From contig NZ_AOMD01000030.1 of assembly GCF_000336915.1 (NCBI RefSeq), positions 262,980-326,979 of the forward strand: a stretch of 64,000 nt of DNA, read 5' to 3'. Numbering within the stretch: the first letter of the stretch is position 1; each line of letters starts with the position of its first letter. The notes below the pieces were generated by a model. The model did no database searches and was not told the DNA's origin. It saw only the letters and a list, made by a program, of their open reading frames with translations. The translations under genes were made by a program, and so were the position numbers. Source of the DNA: Halococcus saccharolyticus DSM 5350. GTDB taxonomy: Archaea; Halobacteriota; Halobacteria; Halobacteriales; Halococcaceae. Below, in pieces: positions 51,370 through 60,535 of this stretch.

Positions 51370-51472
51370 TCAGTTACGAAGGACAACTCCTCCGATCCCC
51401 GCGGAACCTGCGGTTCCGTTCAGTCCCGAAAGACAAACTGCGTCTTCCGACCTTCGCCTCGTTGCACTCGGT

Positions 51473-51781
51473 TCAGTCCTCGAGGACGATCTCGATCGAG
51501 ACGTCGTTCGGCACCTGGATCCGCATGAGCTGGCGGAGTGCGCGCTCGTCGGCGTCGAGGTCGATCAGCCGCTTGTGGACTCGCATCTCCCAGTGCTCCC
51601 ACGTGGCGGTCCCCTCGCCGTCGGGGGATTTTCGGATCGGGACTTCGAGCTCCTTCGTCGGCAGCGGGATCGGCCCGCTGAGATTGACCCCCGTTTTGGT
51701 GGCGATCTCGCGGACATCGTCGCAGATGTCGTCCAAGTCCTCCGGGCTAGTGCCGGCGAGGCGGACGCGCGCCTGCTGCAT
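51473..51781 (-). CDS. rpsJ: 30S ribosomal protein S10
   Basis: The 102-residue small-subunit protein has the S10 core ([60 protein letters not shown]). Its start overlaps the tuf stop by one base, so it is in the tuf operon, as in other archaea. Confidence 0.96.
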   Translation of the reverse strand: MQQARVRLAGTSPEDLDDICDDVREIATKTGVNLSGPIPLPTKELEVPIRKSPDGEGTATWEHWEMRVHKRLIDLDADERALRQLMRIQVPNDVSIEIVLED

Positions 51782-53046
51782 TATTTCTGGTCGACCGAGA
51801 GGACCTTGCCAGCGGCGATGGTCTGACCCATGTCGCGGATGGCGAAGCTCCCGAGTTCGGGGATCTCGCTCGACGGCTCGATGCTCAGCGGCTTCTGCGG
51901 GCGCACGGTCACGACGGCGGCGTCACCCGACTGGATGAAGTCGGGGTTCTCCTCGTCGACCTCGCCGCTGGAGGGGTCGATCTTCGAGTCGATGGACTCG
52001 ATGGTGCAGGCGACCTGTGCAGTGTGAGCGTGGAAGACCGGGGTGTAGCCCGCGGTGATCACGCTCGGGTGCTGCATCACGACGACCTGCGCCTGGAAGG
52101 TTTCGGCGACCTTTGGCGGGTCCTCGGCGGGACCACAGACGTCGCCCCGGCGGATGTCGTCCTTGCCGATGCCGCGGACGTTGAACCCGACGTTGTCACC
52201 GGGTTCTGCCTTGGGGACCTCCTCGTGGTGCATCTCGACGGTCTTGACCTCGCCGCCGACATCGCTCGGCTGGAAGGAGACGTTGTTTCCGGTCTCGAGG
52301 ATGCCGGTCTCGACACGCCCGACAGGGACAGTGCCGATGCCCGAGATGGTGTAGACGTCCTGGATCGGGAGCCGGAGCGGGGCGTCGGTCGGCGGCTGGG
52401 GCTCCGGAAGGGTGTTGAGCGCTTCGAGCACCGTCTCGCCGTCGTACCACGGAGTGTCGTCGCTCTCCTCGGCGATGTTGGTACCCTCGAACGCCGAGAT
52501 CGGGATGAAGCTCGCGTCCTCGGTGTCGAAGTTGACCTGTCCGAGGAGCTCTTTGACCTCCTCGACGGTCTGCTTGTAGTCGGTCTCGGAGTTATCGACG
52601 AGGTCCATCTTGTTGACCCCGACGATCAGCTCCTGAATGCCCAGCGTTCGGGCGAGGAAGACGTGCTCCTGGGTCTGCGGCTGGACGCCGTCGTCCGCCG
52701 CGACCACGAGCACGGCGTGGTCGGCCTGGCTCGCGCCCGTGATCATGTTCTTCACGAAGTCGCGGTGGCCAGGGGTGTCGACGATGGTGAAGTAGTACTC
52801 GTCGGTGTCGAACTCCTGGTGGGCGATGTCGATGGTGACACCTCGCTCTCGCTCCTCCGCGAGGTTGTCCATCACGTAGGCGAACTCGAAGCCGCCCTTG
52901 CCCTTCTCCTCGGCTTCCTCTTTGTGCTGCTCGATGACGTGCTCGGGGACGTTGCCTGTCTCGTACAGGAGGCGTCCGACGAGCGTGCTCTTGCCGTGGT
53001 CGACGTGGCCGATAATGGCCAAGTTCTGGTGCGGTTTGTCTGCCAT
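51781..53046 (-). CDS. tuf: Translation elongation factor EF-1 alpha (EF-Tu)
   Basis: Delivers aminoacyl-tRNA to the ribosome. The 421-residue GTPase has GHVDHGKST, the switch region and DTPGH, NKMD and SAFEG motifs, then the two beta-barrel domains. Haloarchaeal length. A TATA-like GTTTTAACC at about 53095-53103 lies about 50 bases before the ATG, so the mRNA has a short leader. Upstream is the hom gene on the same strand after a 145-base gap. Confidence 0.97.
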   Translation of the reverse strand: MADKPHQNLAIIGHVDHGKSTLVGRLLYETGNVPEHVIEQHKEEAEEKGKGGFEFAYVMDNLAEERERGVTIDIAHQEFDTDEYYFTIVDTPGHRDFVKNMITGASQADHAVLVVAADDGVQPQTQEHVFLARTLGIQELIVGVNKMDLVDNSETDYKQTVEEVKELLGQVNFDTEDASFIPISAFEGTNIAEESDDTPWYDGETVLEALNTLPEPQPPTDAPLRLPIQDVYTISGIGTVPVGRVETGILETGNNVSFQPSDVGGEVKTVEMHHEEVPKAEPGDNVGFNVRGIGKDDIRRGDVCGPAEDPPKVAETFQAQVVVMQHPSVITAGYTPVFHAHTAQVACTIESIDSKIDPSSGEVDEENPDFIQSGDAAVVTVRPQKPLSIEPSSEIPELGSFAIRDMGQTIAAGKVLSVDQK

Positions 53047-53191
53047 AGGTGTCTCACGCGCAGGGTGCGCTGTACCGGGAGCGTTCGGTAGTTCCGGTTA
53101 AAACGATTACGATACAGGGCCCGAGAACGCCAGCCTCGGCCGGTTTGGGACGCCTGCGCACGGCCTCGTCGCTGCGGATGACGGAGTTCGA

Positions 53192-54145
53192 TCAGGGGAG
53201 TCGACCCACGTCCCCGAGCACCGCGGTCGCGGTCGCCCGACCGCCCGCACCGCGCCCGCTCAGGTTCAACTGGCCGGCGTGGCGGGTTTCGAGCTGGACG
53301 ATGTTCTGGGTCCCAGTCACGGCAAGCGTCCCGTTTTCCGGCACGAGGCGGGGACCGACCCGTACTTCCGGAGCCCCGTCGCCGTCGACGACCTCGCCGA
53401 CGAGTCGGACGGTGCGGCCGTCGTCGGTGGCGAGATCGAGTGCGCTCGGGGTGAGGTCGGTGATCCCAGTGACGTTCGCATCCGCGAGCGTCGTCTCGCC
53501 GTCCCCGAGAACGTTCGCGAGGATGACACACTTGAGCGCCGCGTCGGTGCCCTCGACGTCGAAGGTGGGGTCGGCCTCCGCGACGCCGAGATCCTGGGCT
53601 TCCGCGAGCACGTGGCCGTAGTCGAGCCCCTCGGCGCTCATCCGCGAGAGGATGAAATTCGCGGTACCATTGAGGACGCCCCGGACGGCGGTCACGTTCG
53701 TCGGGCCGAGGTCCGCGATCGTCGAGAGCACCGGGATCGCGCCGCCGACGGCGGCCTCGAATAAGACCTCGCCCTCGCTCTCGCGTTCGGCCGCGCGGAG
53801 ATCGGCGTACCGCTCGGCGACCGGGCCCTTGTTCGCGAGCACGGCGTGGGCGTCGCGATCGAGCGCGTGGCGGACGTGCGCGAATCCAGGCTTGGCGTCG
53901 CCGAGCGTCGTCGGCGTGGCTTCAACGAGGGCGTCGTACTCCGCATCGAGCGCGCGATCGATTCCGTCGGTGCCGACGCCCCGGCCCTCGGCCTTCCGAT
54001 CGAGTGCGGTCCCGACATCGATACCGTCGGGGTCGACCGTCGCGCTCGTCGAGTCGGCGAGCGCCGTCACGCGGTGGCCGTACTCGCCAGCAAGCTCGGC
54101 GACCGCGCTCCCGACCGCGCCACAGCCGACGATCGCGAGTTTCAT
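53192..54145 (-). CDS. hom: Homoserine dehydrogenase
   Basis: NAD(P)-dependent reduction of aspartate semialdehyde to homoserine for threonine and methionine. The 317-residue short form has AIVGCGAVGSAVAELAG, catalytic lysine in VLANKGPVA, and GVLNGTANFILSRM; it lacks a C-terminal ACT domain. That domain is supplied instead by the separate overlapping gene upstream (ATGA junction). Confidence 0.93.
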   Translation of the reverse strand: MKLAIVGCGAVGSAVAELAGEYGHRVTALADSTSATVDPDGIDVGTALDRKAEGRGVGTDGIDRALDAEYDALVEATPTTLGDAKPGFAHVRHALDRDAHAVLANKGPVAERYADLRAAERESEGEVLFEAAVGGAIPVLSTIADLGPTNVTAVRGVLNGTANFILSRMSAEGLDYGHVLAEAQDLGVAEADPTFDVEGTDAALKCVILANVLGDGETTLADANVTGITDLTPSALDLATDDGRTVRLVGEVVDGDGAPEVRVGPRLVPENGTLAVTGTQNIVQLETRHAGQLNLSGRGAGGRATATAVLGDVGRLP

Positions 54146-54672
54146 CGATCGGCCCCCACGAGCGGCTCGACGAGGAGGAGGTCCTTCTCGTCGGCAACCG
54201 CGCGAACGGTGTCGAGCGCTTGGTCGCGCTCGCCGGCCTGGGTTGCCAGCCGGAGGCGGGCGCTCGCGGGTTCGTCGGTGCCTTCCGGGGCCGAGAGCGC
54301 GATGTCCGCCACCGAGGCGCTCGTACATTCGAGCCGCGAGAGCGTGTCCGAGAGATCGGTCTCGACGAGGTCGCCGACGAGCACGACCGAGAGCTCCTCA
54401 CCGTAGCGTTCCGCGCCGGCCTGGATGACGTTCACGCCTGCTTCGCGGAGCGCGGTCACGATCGACTCGAAGCGTTCGGGTGTCGCCTCCAGATCGACCT
54501 CGACTGGGATGTGGCCCCGGGGGGTGAGCGAGCCGCGCTCGTGGAAGATCGAGAGGAGGTTGCCGCCGTTGTCGGCGATGGGTTCGAGCGCGCGGAGGAG
54601 TTCGCCAGGCTCGTCGACGAGCTCGAGCCGTACCGTGTACGCCGAGACCGCGCTGTCGGTCGACTCGCTCAC
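54142..54672 (-). CDS. ACT-domain regulatory protein paired with homoserine dehydrogenase
   Basis: The 176-residue protein has an ACT domain at the N-terminus (YTVRLELVDEPGELLRALEP, then GGNLLSIFHERG) and a second, diverged ACT-like half. Its stop overlaps the hom ATG, so it probably binds an amino acid and modulates Hom. I choose the GTG at 54672 (MSESTDSAV) because the stop of a 13-codon upstream frame overlaps it (GTGA); another GTG lies at 54681. Confidence 0.85.
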   Translation of the reverse strand: MSESTDSAVSAYTVRLELVDEPGELLRALEPIADNGGNLLSIFHERGSLTPRGHIPVEVDLEATPERFESIVTALREAGVNVIQAGAERYGEELSVVLVGDLVETDLSDTLSRLECTSASVADIALSAPEGTDEPASARLRLATQAGERDQALDTVRAVADEKDLLLVEPLVGADR

Positions 54673-54710
54673 GGCGACCACCGCAGGGTGTGTGCGTCAG
54701 TTGGGTTCAT
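54669..54710 (-). CDS. Possible 13-residue leader peptide before the ACT-hom operon
   Basis: A short frame starts at an ATG 25-30 bases after a TATA-like CTTAAA (54735-54740), the position of a leaderless start, and encodes MNPTDAHTLRWSP. Its TGA overlaps the GTG start of the ACT gene, so translation may be coupled. Two threonines occur in 13 residues. Whether it is translated, or senses an amino acid, is unproven; it may be chance. Confidence 0.4.
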   Translation of the reverse strand: MNPTDAHTLRWSP

Positions 54711-54734
54711 ACCCCCTGCTCGCGGGCCGTCGGG

Positions 54735-54740
54735 CTTAAA
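54735..54740 (-). promoter_or_regulatory. TATA box for the ACT-hom operon
   Basis: CTTAAA (TTTAAG on the minus strand), 25-30 bases before the leader-peptide ATG at 54710 and 63-68 bases before the ACT start. Confidence 0.5.
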
Positions 54741-54852
54741 CACTCACTTCTGTGTCGCGTTCGTCGACGCCGTGACTGTAACTCGGCTGCTCGGTCCGAA
54801 CCATCCCGCCGCCAGTCGAACCGCTTAGGGTCGCGCCGTCCCAACACTGTGC

Positions 54853-55071
54853 ATGTCGGTCGCCCATCAAATCGTGGATGTCTTCATCTCGGGATTGATC
54901 GCGGGGCTCTCGTCGTTCATGCTCAGTGCGTTCGCGCCGCGGCTCGCGGTGACGATCGGGGTCATCCTCGCCAGCATGTACTACTTCTCGCGCAACCCGT
55001 GGGGCAGTCAGAGCGGCGACGAGATCAACGATCGGTTGGACGATCTCTACGAACGGTATCTTCCGTTCTGA
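54853..55071 (+). CDS. Small membrane protein, 72 residues
   Basis: Two hydrophobic helices (about residues 9-25 and 31-45) followed by an acidic C-terminal tail (GDEINDRLDDLYERYLPF). Family not recognised. A CGCTTAGGG element near 54822-54830 precedes the ATG by about 27 bases. It sits divergently between the ACT-hom operon and fusA. Confidence 0.6.
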   Translation: MSVAHQIVDVFISGLIAGLSSFMLSAFAPRLAVTIGVILASMYYFSRNPWGSQSGDEINDRLDDLYERYLPF

Positions 55072-55106
55072 GCGGCTGCCGTGGTGCGGTTGCGGTGTGG
55101 TGCGAT

Positions 55107-55289
55107 CCTGGCGGATGAAGGGCGAGCGAACGAAGTGAGCGAGGGCTTCGGCGGTGCTGTGCGGTTGCGGCGAGCACCAGTGATTCCACCGCGAACGAGC
55201 GAAGCGAGTGAGCGGGTGTTTTTAGTCCAGGTTTTTACGAGGAGTGGTGGGCGAGCGAAGCGAGCGCACCCGACGAAGTAAAAAAGTGG
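55107..55289. repeat. Dispersed element copy R3 after fusA
   Basis: This copy shares ordered blocks with 176-421: CCTGGCGGATGAAGGGCGAG (55107-55126), GAGGGCTTCGGCGGTG block (55141-55170), the T-rich GTTTTTAGTCCAGG segment (about 55217-55240) and GAAGTAAAAAAGTGGGTG (about 55273-55290). Read on the fusA strand it starts a few bases after the stop with a T6 tract. The spacer between the last two blocks differs from R1. Confidence 0.7.
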
Positions 55290-55293
55290 GTGC

Positions 55294-57477
55294 TTAGAAG
55301 TAGTCGACGCCGGGCGGGAGTTCGAGTTTCATCCCCTTGCGCTCGCGGATCTCCTTGATCGTCTCGGGCTGGAGGTTGTCGGCCATCACTTGGAAGCCGG
55401 CATTCTCGGTGTTCCACGAGGCACGGCCCTCGGTCGCCGAGCGGATGTCGGAGGCGAACCCGATCATCTCATCGACCGGGGCGACGCCCTCGACCACCAT
55501 GAGGTCGCCCTCCTGGTACATGTCGTCGACCTGGCCACGGCGGCCCTGGATCTCGCCCGAGGCGGGGCCCATGTGTTCGCTCGGCACGTCGATCCGGACG
55601 TTCTGGATGGGTTCGAGCATCGAGATCCGACCGTCGATCAGCGCGCGATGGACCGCCTGGCGGACGGCGGGGATGACCTGGGCGGGCCCACGGTGGATGG
55701 CGTCCTCGTGGAGTCGGGCGTCGTCGAGTCGGATGAGGGTGCCCTGGACCGGCTCCGCAGCGAGAGGCCCGTCGTCGAGCGCTTCTTCCCAGCCTTCGAC
55801 GACGAGTTCCATCGTCTCGTTGAGGTGCTGGATCCCCTTCGTGTCGTCGACGAGGATGTTGGTGCCGTGGATGGTCTCGACCTCTTGAGAGGTGTCCTTG
55901 TCCATTCCTGCTTCTTGGAGCGCCTCGCGGCGTTCCTGCTCGGGCATGTCCATCGACGCCTCGCCGCGCTTGATCGTCTCGACGACATCCGCCGAAAGGG
56001 GTTCGACGGTCAGATAGAACCGGTTGTGGCGGTTCGGCGACTGACCCTCGACCATGTCGGAGGGCTGCTGGACGGCTTCGCGGAAGACCACGATGGGCTC
56101 TCCCGTGGTGACCGGGATACCCTGGTTGCGCTCGATGCGCTGGGTGATGACTTCGAGGTGGAGCTCGCCCTGGCCCGAGATGAGGTGTTCGCCGGTGTCC
56201 TCGTTGATCTCGATTCGGATGGTGGGGTCCTCTTTCGAGACCTGCTGGAGCGTCTCGATCAGCTTCGGGAGGTCGTCCATGCTCTGGGCCTCGACGGACT
56301 TCGTGATCACCGGCTCGGAGATGTGCTCGATCGACTCGAACGGCGTCATCTCCACGCTCGATACCGTCGAACCCGCGATCGCGTCCCGAAGGCCGGTGAC
56401 GGCGGCGATGTTCCCGGCGGGAACGCGCTCGACCTCCTCGCGCTCGCCGCCCATGAAGATCCCGACCGATTGGATGCGGTTGGTGCCGGCCGTCCCGGAG
56501 ACGTAGAGGTCCTGGCCGCGTTCGAGCGTACCGGAGAACAGTCTCCCGGAGGCGATCTCGCCGGCGTGGGGGTCCATCCCGATATCGGTCACCATGAACA
56601 CGACTTCGCCCTCGTCGTCGACGAGGCGCATCCCCTCAGCGAGATCGGAATCGTCGTCGCCACGCCACACGGTGGGAACCCGTTCCGGCTGGGCCTTGAC
56701 GGGGTTCGGGAAGTGTTCGGCCACCATGTCGAGCACGACGTTCGAGAGCGGCGAGTGCTTGCGGAGTTCGTCGATCTCGTCGTTGCGATTGTACTCGATG
56801 ATGTCGGCGAAGTCGATCCCGGTCGCCTGCATCTGTGGGAGACTGGTGGCCCAGTTGTACAGCGCCGAGCCAAAGGCCACGGTGCCGTCCTGGACCGAGA
56901 CCTTCCAGCCGTCCTCGTAGCGCTCCTCGTCCATCCCGCGGATGAGCTCGTTGACGTCGCCGATCACGGCCTGGAGACGCTCCTGCATCTCCTCGGGGCC
57001 CTCCTGAAGCTCGTTGATCAGGCGGTCGACTTTGTTGATGAACAGCGCAGGCTTGACGTTCTCGCGGAGCGCCTGGCGGAGAACGGTTTCGGTCTGGGGC
57101 ATTGTGCCCTCGACTGCGTCGACCACCACGAGCGCGCCGTCGACTGCGCGCATCGCCCGGGTGACGTCGCCGCCGAAGTCGACGTGGCCCGGCGTGTCGA
57201 TGAGGTTGACGAGGTGGTTGGTGTCCTCGTACTCGTGGGTCATCGAGACGTTCGCCGCGTCGATGGTGATCCCGCGTTCCTGCTCGTCCTCCTCGGTGTC
57301 CATCGCGAGCTGCTCGCCCGCGAGGTCCTCGGAGATCATTCCCGCGCCGGCGAGCAGGTTGTCCGTCAGCGTCGTCTTGCCGTGATCGATGTGTGCGGCG
57401 ATCGCGATGTTCCGGATGTTCTCCGGCTTGTCCATCAGCCGCTCGCACTCCTGTACGATCTTTCTACGTCGGCCCAT
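55294..57477 (-). CDS. fusA: Translation elongation factor EF-2
   Basis: Drives ribosome translocation. The 727-residue GTPase has [17 protein letters not shown] and NKVD near the N-terminus and the diphthamide site in the C-terminal domain, [12 protein letters not shown] (the histidine modified in archaeal EF-2). The ATG at 57477 gives [10 protein letters not shown], the normal haloarchaeal start. Upstream lies a hairpin array; the dispersed repeat R3 follows the stop. Confidence 0.97.
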   Translation of the reverse strand: MGRRRKIVQECERLMDKPENIRNIAIAAHIDHGKTTLTDNLLAGAGMISEDLAGEQLAMDTEEDEQERGITIDAANVSMTHEYEDTNHLVNLIDTPGHVDFGGDVTRAMRAVDGALVVVDAVEGTMPQTETVLRQALRENVKPALFINKVDRLINELQEGPEEMQERLQAVIGDVNELIRGMDEERYEDGWKVSVQDGTVAFGSALYNWATSLPQMQATGIDFADIIEYNRNDEIDELRKHSPLSNVVLDMVAEHFPNPVKAQPERVPTVWRGDDDSDLAEGMRLVDDEGEVVFMVTDIGMDPHAGEIASGRLFSGTLERGQDLYVSGTAGTNRIQSVGIFMGGEREEVERVPAGNIAAVTGLRDAIAGSTVSSVEMTPFESIEHISEPVITKSVEAQSMDDLPKLIETLQQVSKEDPTIRIEINEDTGEHLISGQGELHLEVITQRIERNQGIPVTTGEPIVVFREAVQQPSDMVEGQSPNRHNRFYLTVEPLSADVVETIKRGEASMDMPEQERREALQEAGMDKDTSQEVETIHGTNILVDDTKGIQHLNETMELVVEGWEEALDDGPLAAEPVQGTLIRLDDARLHEDAIHRGPAQVIPAVRQAVHRALIDGRISMLEPIQNVRIDVPSEHMGPASGEIQGRRGQVDDMYQEGDLMVVEGVAPVDEMIGFASDIRSATEGRASWNTENAGFQVMADNLQPETIKEIRERKGMKLELPPGVDYF

Positions 57478-57511
57478 TATGCAGATTCGTACCGGAAGCA
57501 GGGTCAAAAGG

Positions 57512-57689
57512 GTGCTGTTTCGCCGGAGTGACCGGAGGGAACGACGGCGAAGCTCGATAGACGAACGGAGTGAGTCTATCGGTGTTTCCGCCGAGCGACA
57601 GCGAGGCGGAAGCTCGTCAGGGAGTGAGCGCCAGCGAACGGACTGATGGTGTTTCGTGTGACGAGCGTAGCGAGTGAACACGAAGCTCG
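57512..57689. repeat. Modular hairpin array upstream of fusA
   Basis: Five short hairpins are joined by alternating linkers. AAGCTCG occurs at 57550-57556, 57610-57616 and 57683-57689; GGTGTTT at 57581-57587 and 57648-57654, with GTGCTGTTT at 57512-57520. Arms: CGCCG/CGGCG (57521-57549), CGATAGAC/GTCTATCG (57555-57581), CCGCC/GGCGG (57588-57609), TCAG/CTGA (57617-57646), CGTGT/ACACG (57655-57682). Loops are GAGCGA/GAGTGA-rich. No reading frame is supported in 57478-57786. Confidence 0.7.
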
Positions 57690-57786
57690 TTGCGAGCGAG
57701 ACGACACCAGTACTTCAACTGGAGCACGCGGCTGTGATATTCGCCGGCACAAGAGTCATACCTGCCCCGCCCTGTGATGAATACAC

Positions 57787-58536
57787 ATGGACGTTCGCGT
57801 GCAGTCTGCCGGCCCGACCGAACCGTTCCTCGGCGCGCGCGACCTCTTCACGACCGAACACGACCTCGATCTCCCGGTCAACGTCCACGTTCGCGACAAC
57901 CCCGACTCGCGGACGTGGACCGCCCATTACGACGACCATCACGTACTCAACATCTCTCGTCAGGCGGCAAACTCCGCGATGGCGCGCCCGCTCGCGCTCC
58001 ACGAGTATTCGCACATGCGCCGCCACGAAACCGACCACCCCTCACACGTCCAGTCGACGCGGGAAGCGCTCTATCTCGCGCTCGCGGGCCACTCGGTCGA
58101 GCGGCGGACCCTCTCACACTGCTATCAGATCGCCAACCACATGAAGGACATCTACGCCGACGATATCACGCTCACAGTGGCTCCCGCCGACCGCTTGGTG
58201 GCGTTTCTGGAATCGAGCCTCGCGGCCGCGCTCGCGGATCGTCCGGCGGACCCCCCGTCGTGGACGCGACTCACGCCGGCGGCCGACCCGGAGATCACCG
58301 CAGTCAACGCGGCGTTCGCGCTCGCGCTCCTCGAACGCCACGACTGTATCGACGACGATCACCGATTGTACGACCTCGCTCACGCCGCCGCGAACGACGC
58401 CGTCGGGATCGAACTCGCGGCGTTCAAGCGCCGCTTCCGGGACCTCGGGACCGATCCCGACGCGGGCGAGTACCGACGCGCACTGGTTGAAGCAACCCGT
58501 GAGTACGCGACTCGGTCGAACTACGCTGCCGACTGA
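57787..58536 (+). CDS. DUF5781 family zincin-like protein
   Basis: The 249-residue soluble protein has a metalloprotease-like HEYSHMRRHE (HExxH near residue 78), suggesting a zinc-binding peptidase fold; the family is known to me as DUF5781 and has no assigned function. No signal peptide. It sits alone on the plus strand between fusA and rps7, inside the translation operon region. A TATA-like TCATAC element lies about 30 bases before the ATG. Confidence 0.8.
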   Translation: MDVRVQSAGPTEPFLGARDLFTTEHDLDLPVNVHVRDNPDSRTWTAHYDDHHVLNISRQAANSAMARPLALHEYSHMRRHETDHPSHVQSTREALYLALAGHSVERRTLSHCYQIANHMKDIYADDITLTVAPADRLVAFLESSLAAALADRPADPPSWTRLTPAADPEITAVNAAFALALLERHDCIDDDHRLYDLAHAAANDAVGIELAAFKRRFRDLGTDPDAGEYRRALVEATREYATRSNYAAD

Positions 58537-58604
58537 GACCGTCGCTGTTCGTCAGCCGAAAACAAGAAATCTGACGGCCGAACCGAAATCCGATTCCGAC
58601 CGGA

Positions 58605-59225
58605 TCAGCGAGCCGCGGCCGCGACGCGCTCTTTTTCCTCTTTCTGGTTGACCGCGTACGTCTGGACATCGTAGTTCGCCGCGCCGGTAAGCTGGTCGGC
58701 GAGCGCCTCGTGAGCGTCGGTTGGCGATTTGAACGACGCGTTGTACGCGCCCTCTGCGAGGAACATCAGCGCCTGGTCGACCCGGCGCTGGGGGGCGACG
58801 TCGACGGCTTGGGGCACCGAGATCCCGCCGTACTTCAGCCGGACGGTCTCCTCGCGCGGGGCGGCGTTCTCGACAGCGGTGACGAGCACCTGGATCGGGT
58901 TCTCGTCGGTCCGGTCGTGGACCTCCTCAAACGCCTTTCGGACGATCCGGGTGGCCTGCTGTTTCTTGCCGGTGTTCGAGTCGGTCTGCATCAGCCGGTT
59001 GATCAGTCGCTCGACGATCGAGACCTCGCTCTTCTGGAACTGTTTGCCGGCGTGGCGACCCATCGTGTGCTCCACAGGAGTGACCGTGATGTAGCGCTTG
59101 GTCGAGGGGTCGTTGTACTCGAATCCCGTGACTTCCCAGCGCTCGAACAGCTTCGCGTCGGTCTCGCTCTCCTCGTCAGTCCCGGCGGGTTTCTCCGGCT
59201 CGGGGGCGTCCTCTTCGGCCGACAT
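58605..59225 (-). CDS. rps7: 30S ribosomal protein S7
   Basis: The 206-residue archaeal S7 has an acidic N-terminal extension (EEDAPEPEKPAGTDEESE) and the core GRHAGKQFQKSEVSIVERLI, FEEVHDRTDENPIQVLVTAVEN and KYGGISVPQAVDVAPQRRVD. Its ATG overlaps the rps12 stop by one base. Confidence 0.96.
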   Translation of the reverse strand: MSAEEDAPEPEKPAGTDEESETDAKLFERWEVTGFEYNDPSTKRYITVTPVEHTMGRHAGKQFQKSEVSIVERLINRLMQTDSNTGKKQQATRIVRKAFEEVHDRTDENPIQVLVTAVENAAPREETVRLKYGGISVPQAVDVAPQRRVDQALMFLAEGAYNASFKSPTDAHEALADQLTGAANYDVQTYAVNQKEEKERVAAAAR

Positions 59226-59653
59226 TATCGCACCGGCTTCTCCGCGTTCCCGCGGACGAGTTCGATCAGGCTCACGCCGTTGACCTTCTCGACTTTGTAG
59301 TTCACGCCCGAGATGTCACCCATCGCACGGCCCTTCGCGCCGCCGATCCCCGCGATCGTGACTTCGTCGTGTTCGTCGATGAAGCTGATCGCGCCATCGC
59401 CGGGACAGAACGCCGAAACCTGCTTGCCGTTCTTGATGAGCTGGACCCGCACACATTTGCGGATCGCGGAGTTCGGCTGCTTTGCCTCGATACCGACCTT
59501 TTCGAGCACGATACCGCGCCCCTGGGGGGCTCCTTCGAGCGGGTCCGACTGCTCGCGCAGCCCGCGCTCCCGCCGGGCGTACTCCGAGTCGGACCACCGG
59601 TGGCTCTGGCGGTCCTTCTTGAGTTTCCGCGCCGCGTACTTGCCGTTGGCCAT
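59225..59653 (-). CDS. rps12: 30S ribosomal protein S12
   Basis: The 142-residue decoding-centre protein has [20 protein letters not shown] and [19 protein letters not shown]; the lysine of the PNSA loop region relevant to streptomycin is present. First gene of the rps12-rps7 pair. A CTTAAG TATA box (59679-59684) lies 26-31 bases before the ATG, so the transcript is probably leaderless. Confidence 0.97.
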   Translation of the reverse strand: MANGKYAARKLKKDRQSHRWSDSEYARRERGLREQSDPLEGAPQGRGIVLEKVGIEAKQPNSAIRKCVRVQLIKNGKQVSAFCPGDGAISFIDEHDEVTIAGIGGAKGRAMGDISGVNYKVEKVNGVSLIELVRGNAEKPVR

Positions 59654-60009
59654 ATGGGTCGATTATCCGACGGGCACACTTAAGCCTCCCTTTTCGGGGT
59701 TCGAGTGGTCGTGCCGACGCGGCGTGCTCGTCGGTGCGGACACGGTTCGTCAGTAGCGACGTGGTTCGTCGGTATGGATACGGTTGGCGCGCGGCGGGAG
59801 CGCTGCGGTGCAGAGGCGCGCCCGCTCGTGCGAGGGATAAGCGAGTGAGTGTAAACGAACGAGCGAATCAGCTGGGGAGGCGTGTGGTGCAGTCTGTGGA
59901 GCGGTGGCGGTTTCTCATTTGTGCCAGCAGTCGCGTTCGTCTCGCATTTCAGTCCACCACATTCTCCGAGGTCGCCCACCTCGGTCGGATTCTCTTCCAC
60001 AGTACTGTC
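59654..60009. other. Gap between nusA and rps12 with promoter only
   Basis: Besides the CTTAAG box at 59679-59684, this 356-base region holds GAACGAGCGAATC-type repeat fragments and a purine-rich stretch. Two long open frames on either strand have basic, Pro/Arg-rich products unlike halophile proteins and are rejected. No RNA gene is seen. Confidence 0.5.
59679..59684 (-). promoter_or_regulatory. TATA box for rps12-rps7
   Basis: CTTAAG, palindromic, 26-31 bases before the rps12 ATG, standard leaderless spacing. Confidence 0.55.
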
Positions 60010-60435
60010 TCACGCCAGTTCGATGTCGTCGATGTCGAAGTGCCGTTTCGCCAGGCGACGCGCGGTCTCGATCCGTCGGCCGTCCGCGCCGATCGCCACG
60101 CCCCGGTCGGCTCGATCGACCTCCGCATAGGCCACCGTATCCCGATTCTCGCTGATCGTGACGTTGTACACTGCGGCGGGCGCGAGCGCGTTGGCGACGA
60201 ACGCCTCGGGCGTGTCGGCGTTCTCTACGAGAGTGACCTGCCGGCCGAGGCGCTGTTCGACTTTCTCGACCGTTTGGCCGTCGGGGCCGATCGCGTCGGC
60301 TATCTCGCCGGCCGTCACCAGAAAACAGATTCGATCGTTCGTATCGTCGAACAGGCAGTCGACCGCGGTCGCATCCGTGACGTCCTCGAACAGCGCGATG
60401 TGACGGCGCGCCGCGTCCGAGAGCGTCACGCGCAT
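60010..60435 (-). CDS. nusA: NusA-like KH-domain transcription factor
   Basis: The 141-residue archaeal NusA has two KH domains (IADAIGPDGQTVEKVEQRLG and GVAIGADGRRIETARRLAKRH with GxxG loops) but lacks the S1 and N-terminal domains of bacterial NusA, as is normal in archaea. It is downstream of rpoA2 by 100 bases, in the standard archaeal order. Confidence 0.94.
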   Translation of the reverse strand: MRVTLSDAARRHIALFEDVTDATAVDCLFDDTNDRICFLVTAGEIADAIGPDGQTVEKVEQRLGRQVTLVENADTPEAFVANALAPAAVYNVTISENRDTVAYAEVDRADRGVAIGADGRRIETARRLAKRHFDIDDIELA

Positions 60436-60535
60436 TGGTACCCTCGCTCGACGGCCGATGTGGGAAAATCCGTCGTTGACACGCTATCGTCCATGAGTAC
60501 GGCTGGTGAGTCGTCGATACGGTCGACCGAGGGGA

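Noticed and set aside
59680-60009. Long open frames on both strands between nusA and rps12
   Set aside because: Products are basic and Pro/Arg/Thr-rich, opposite to the acidic halophile proteome; the gap also contains the rps12 promoter.
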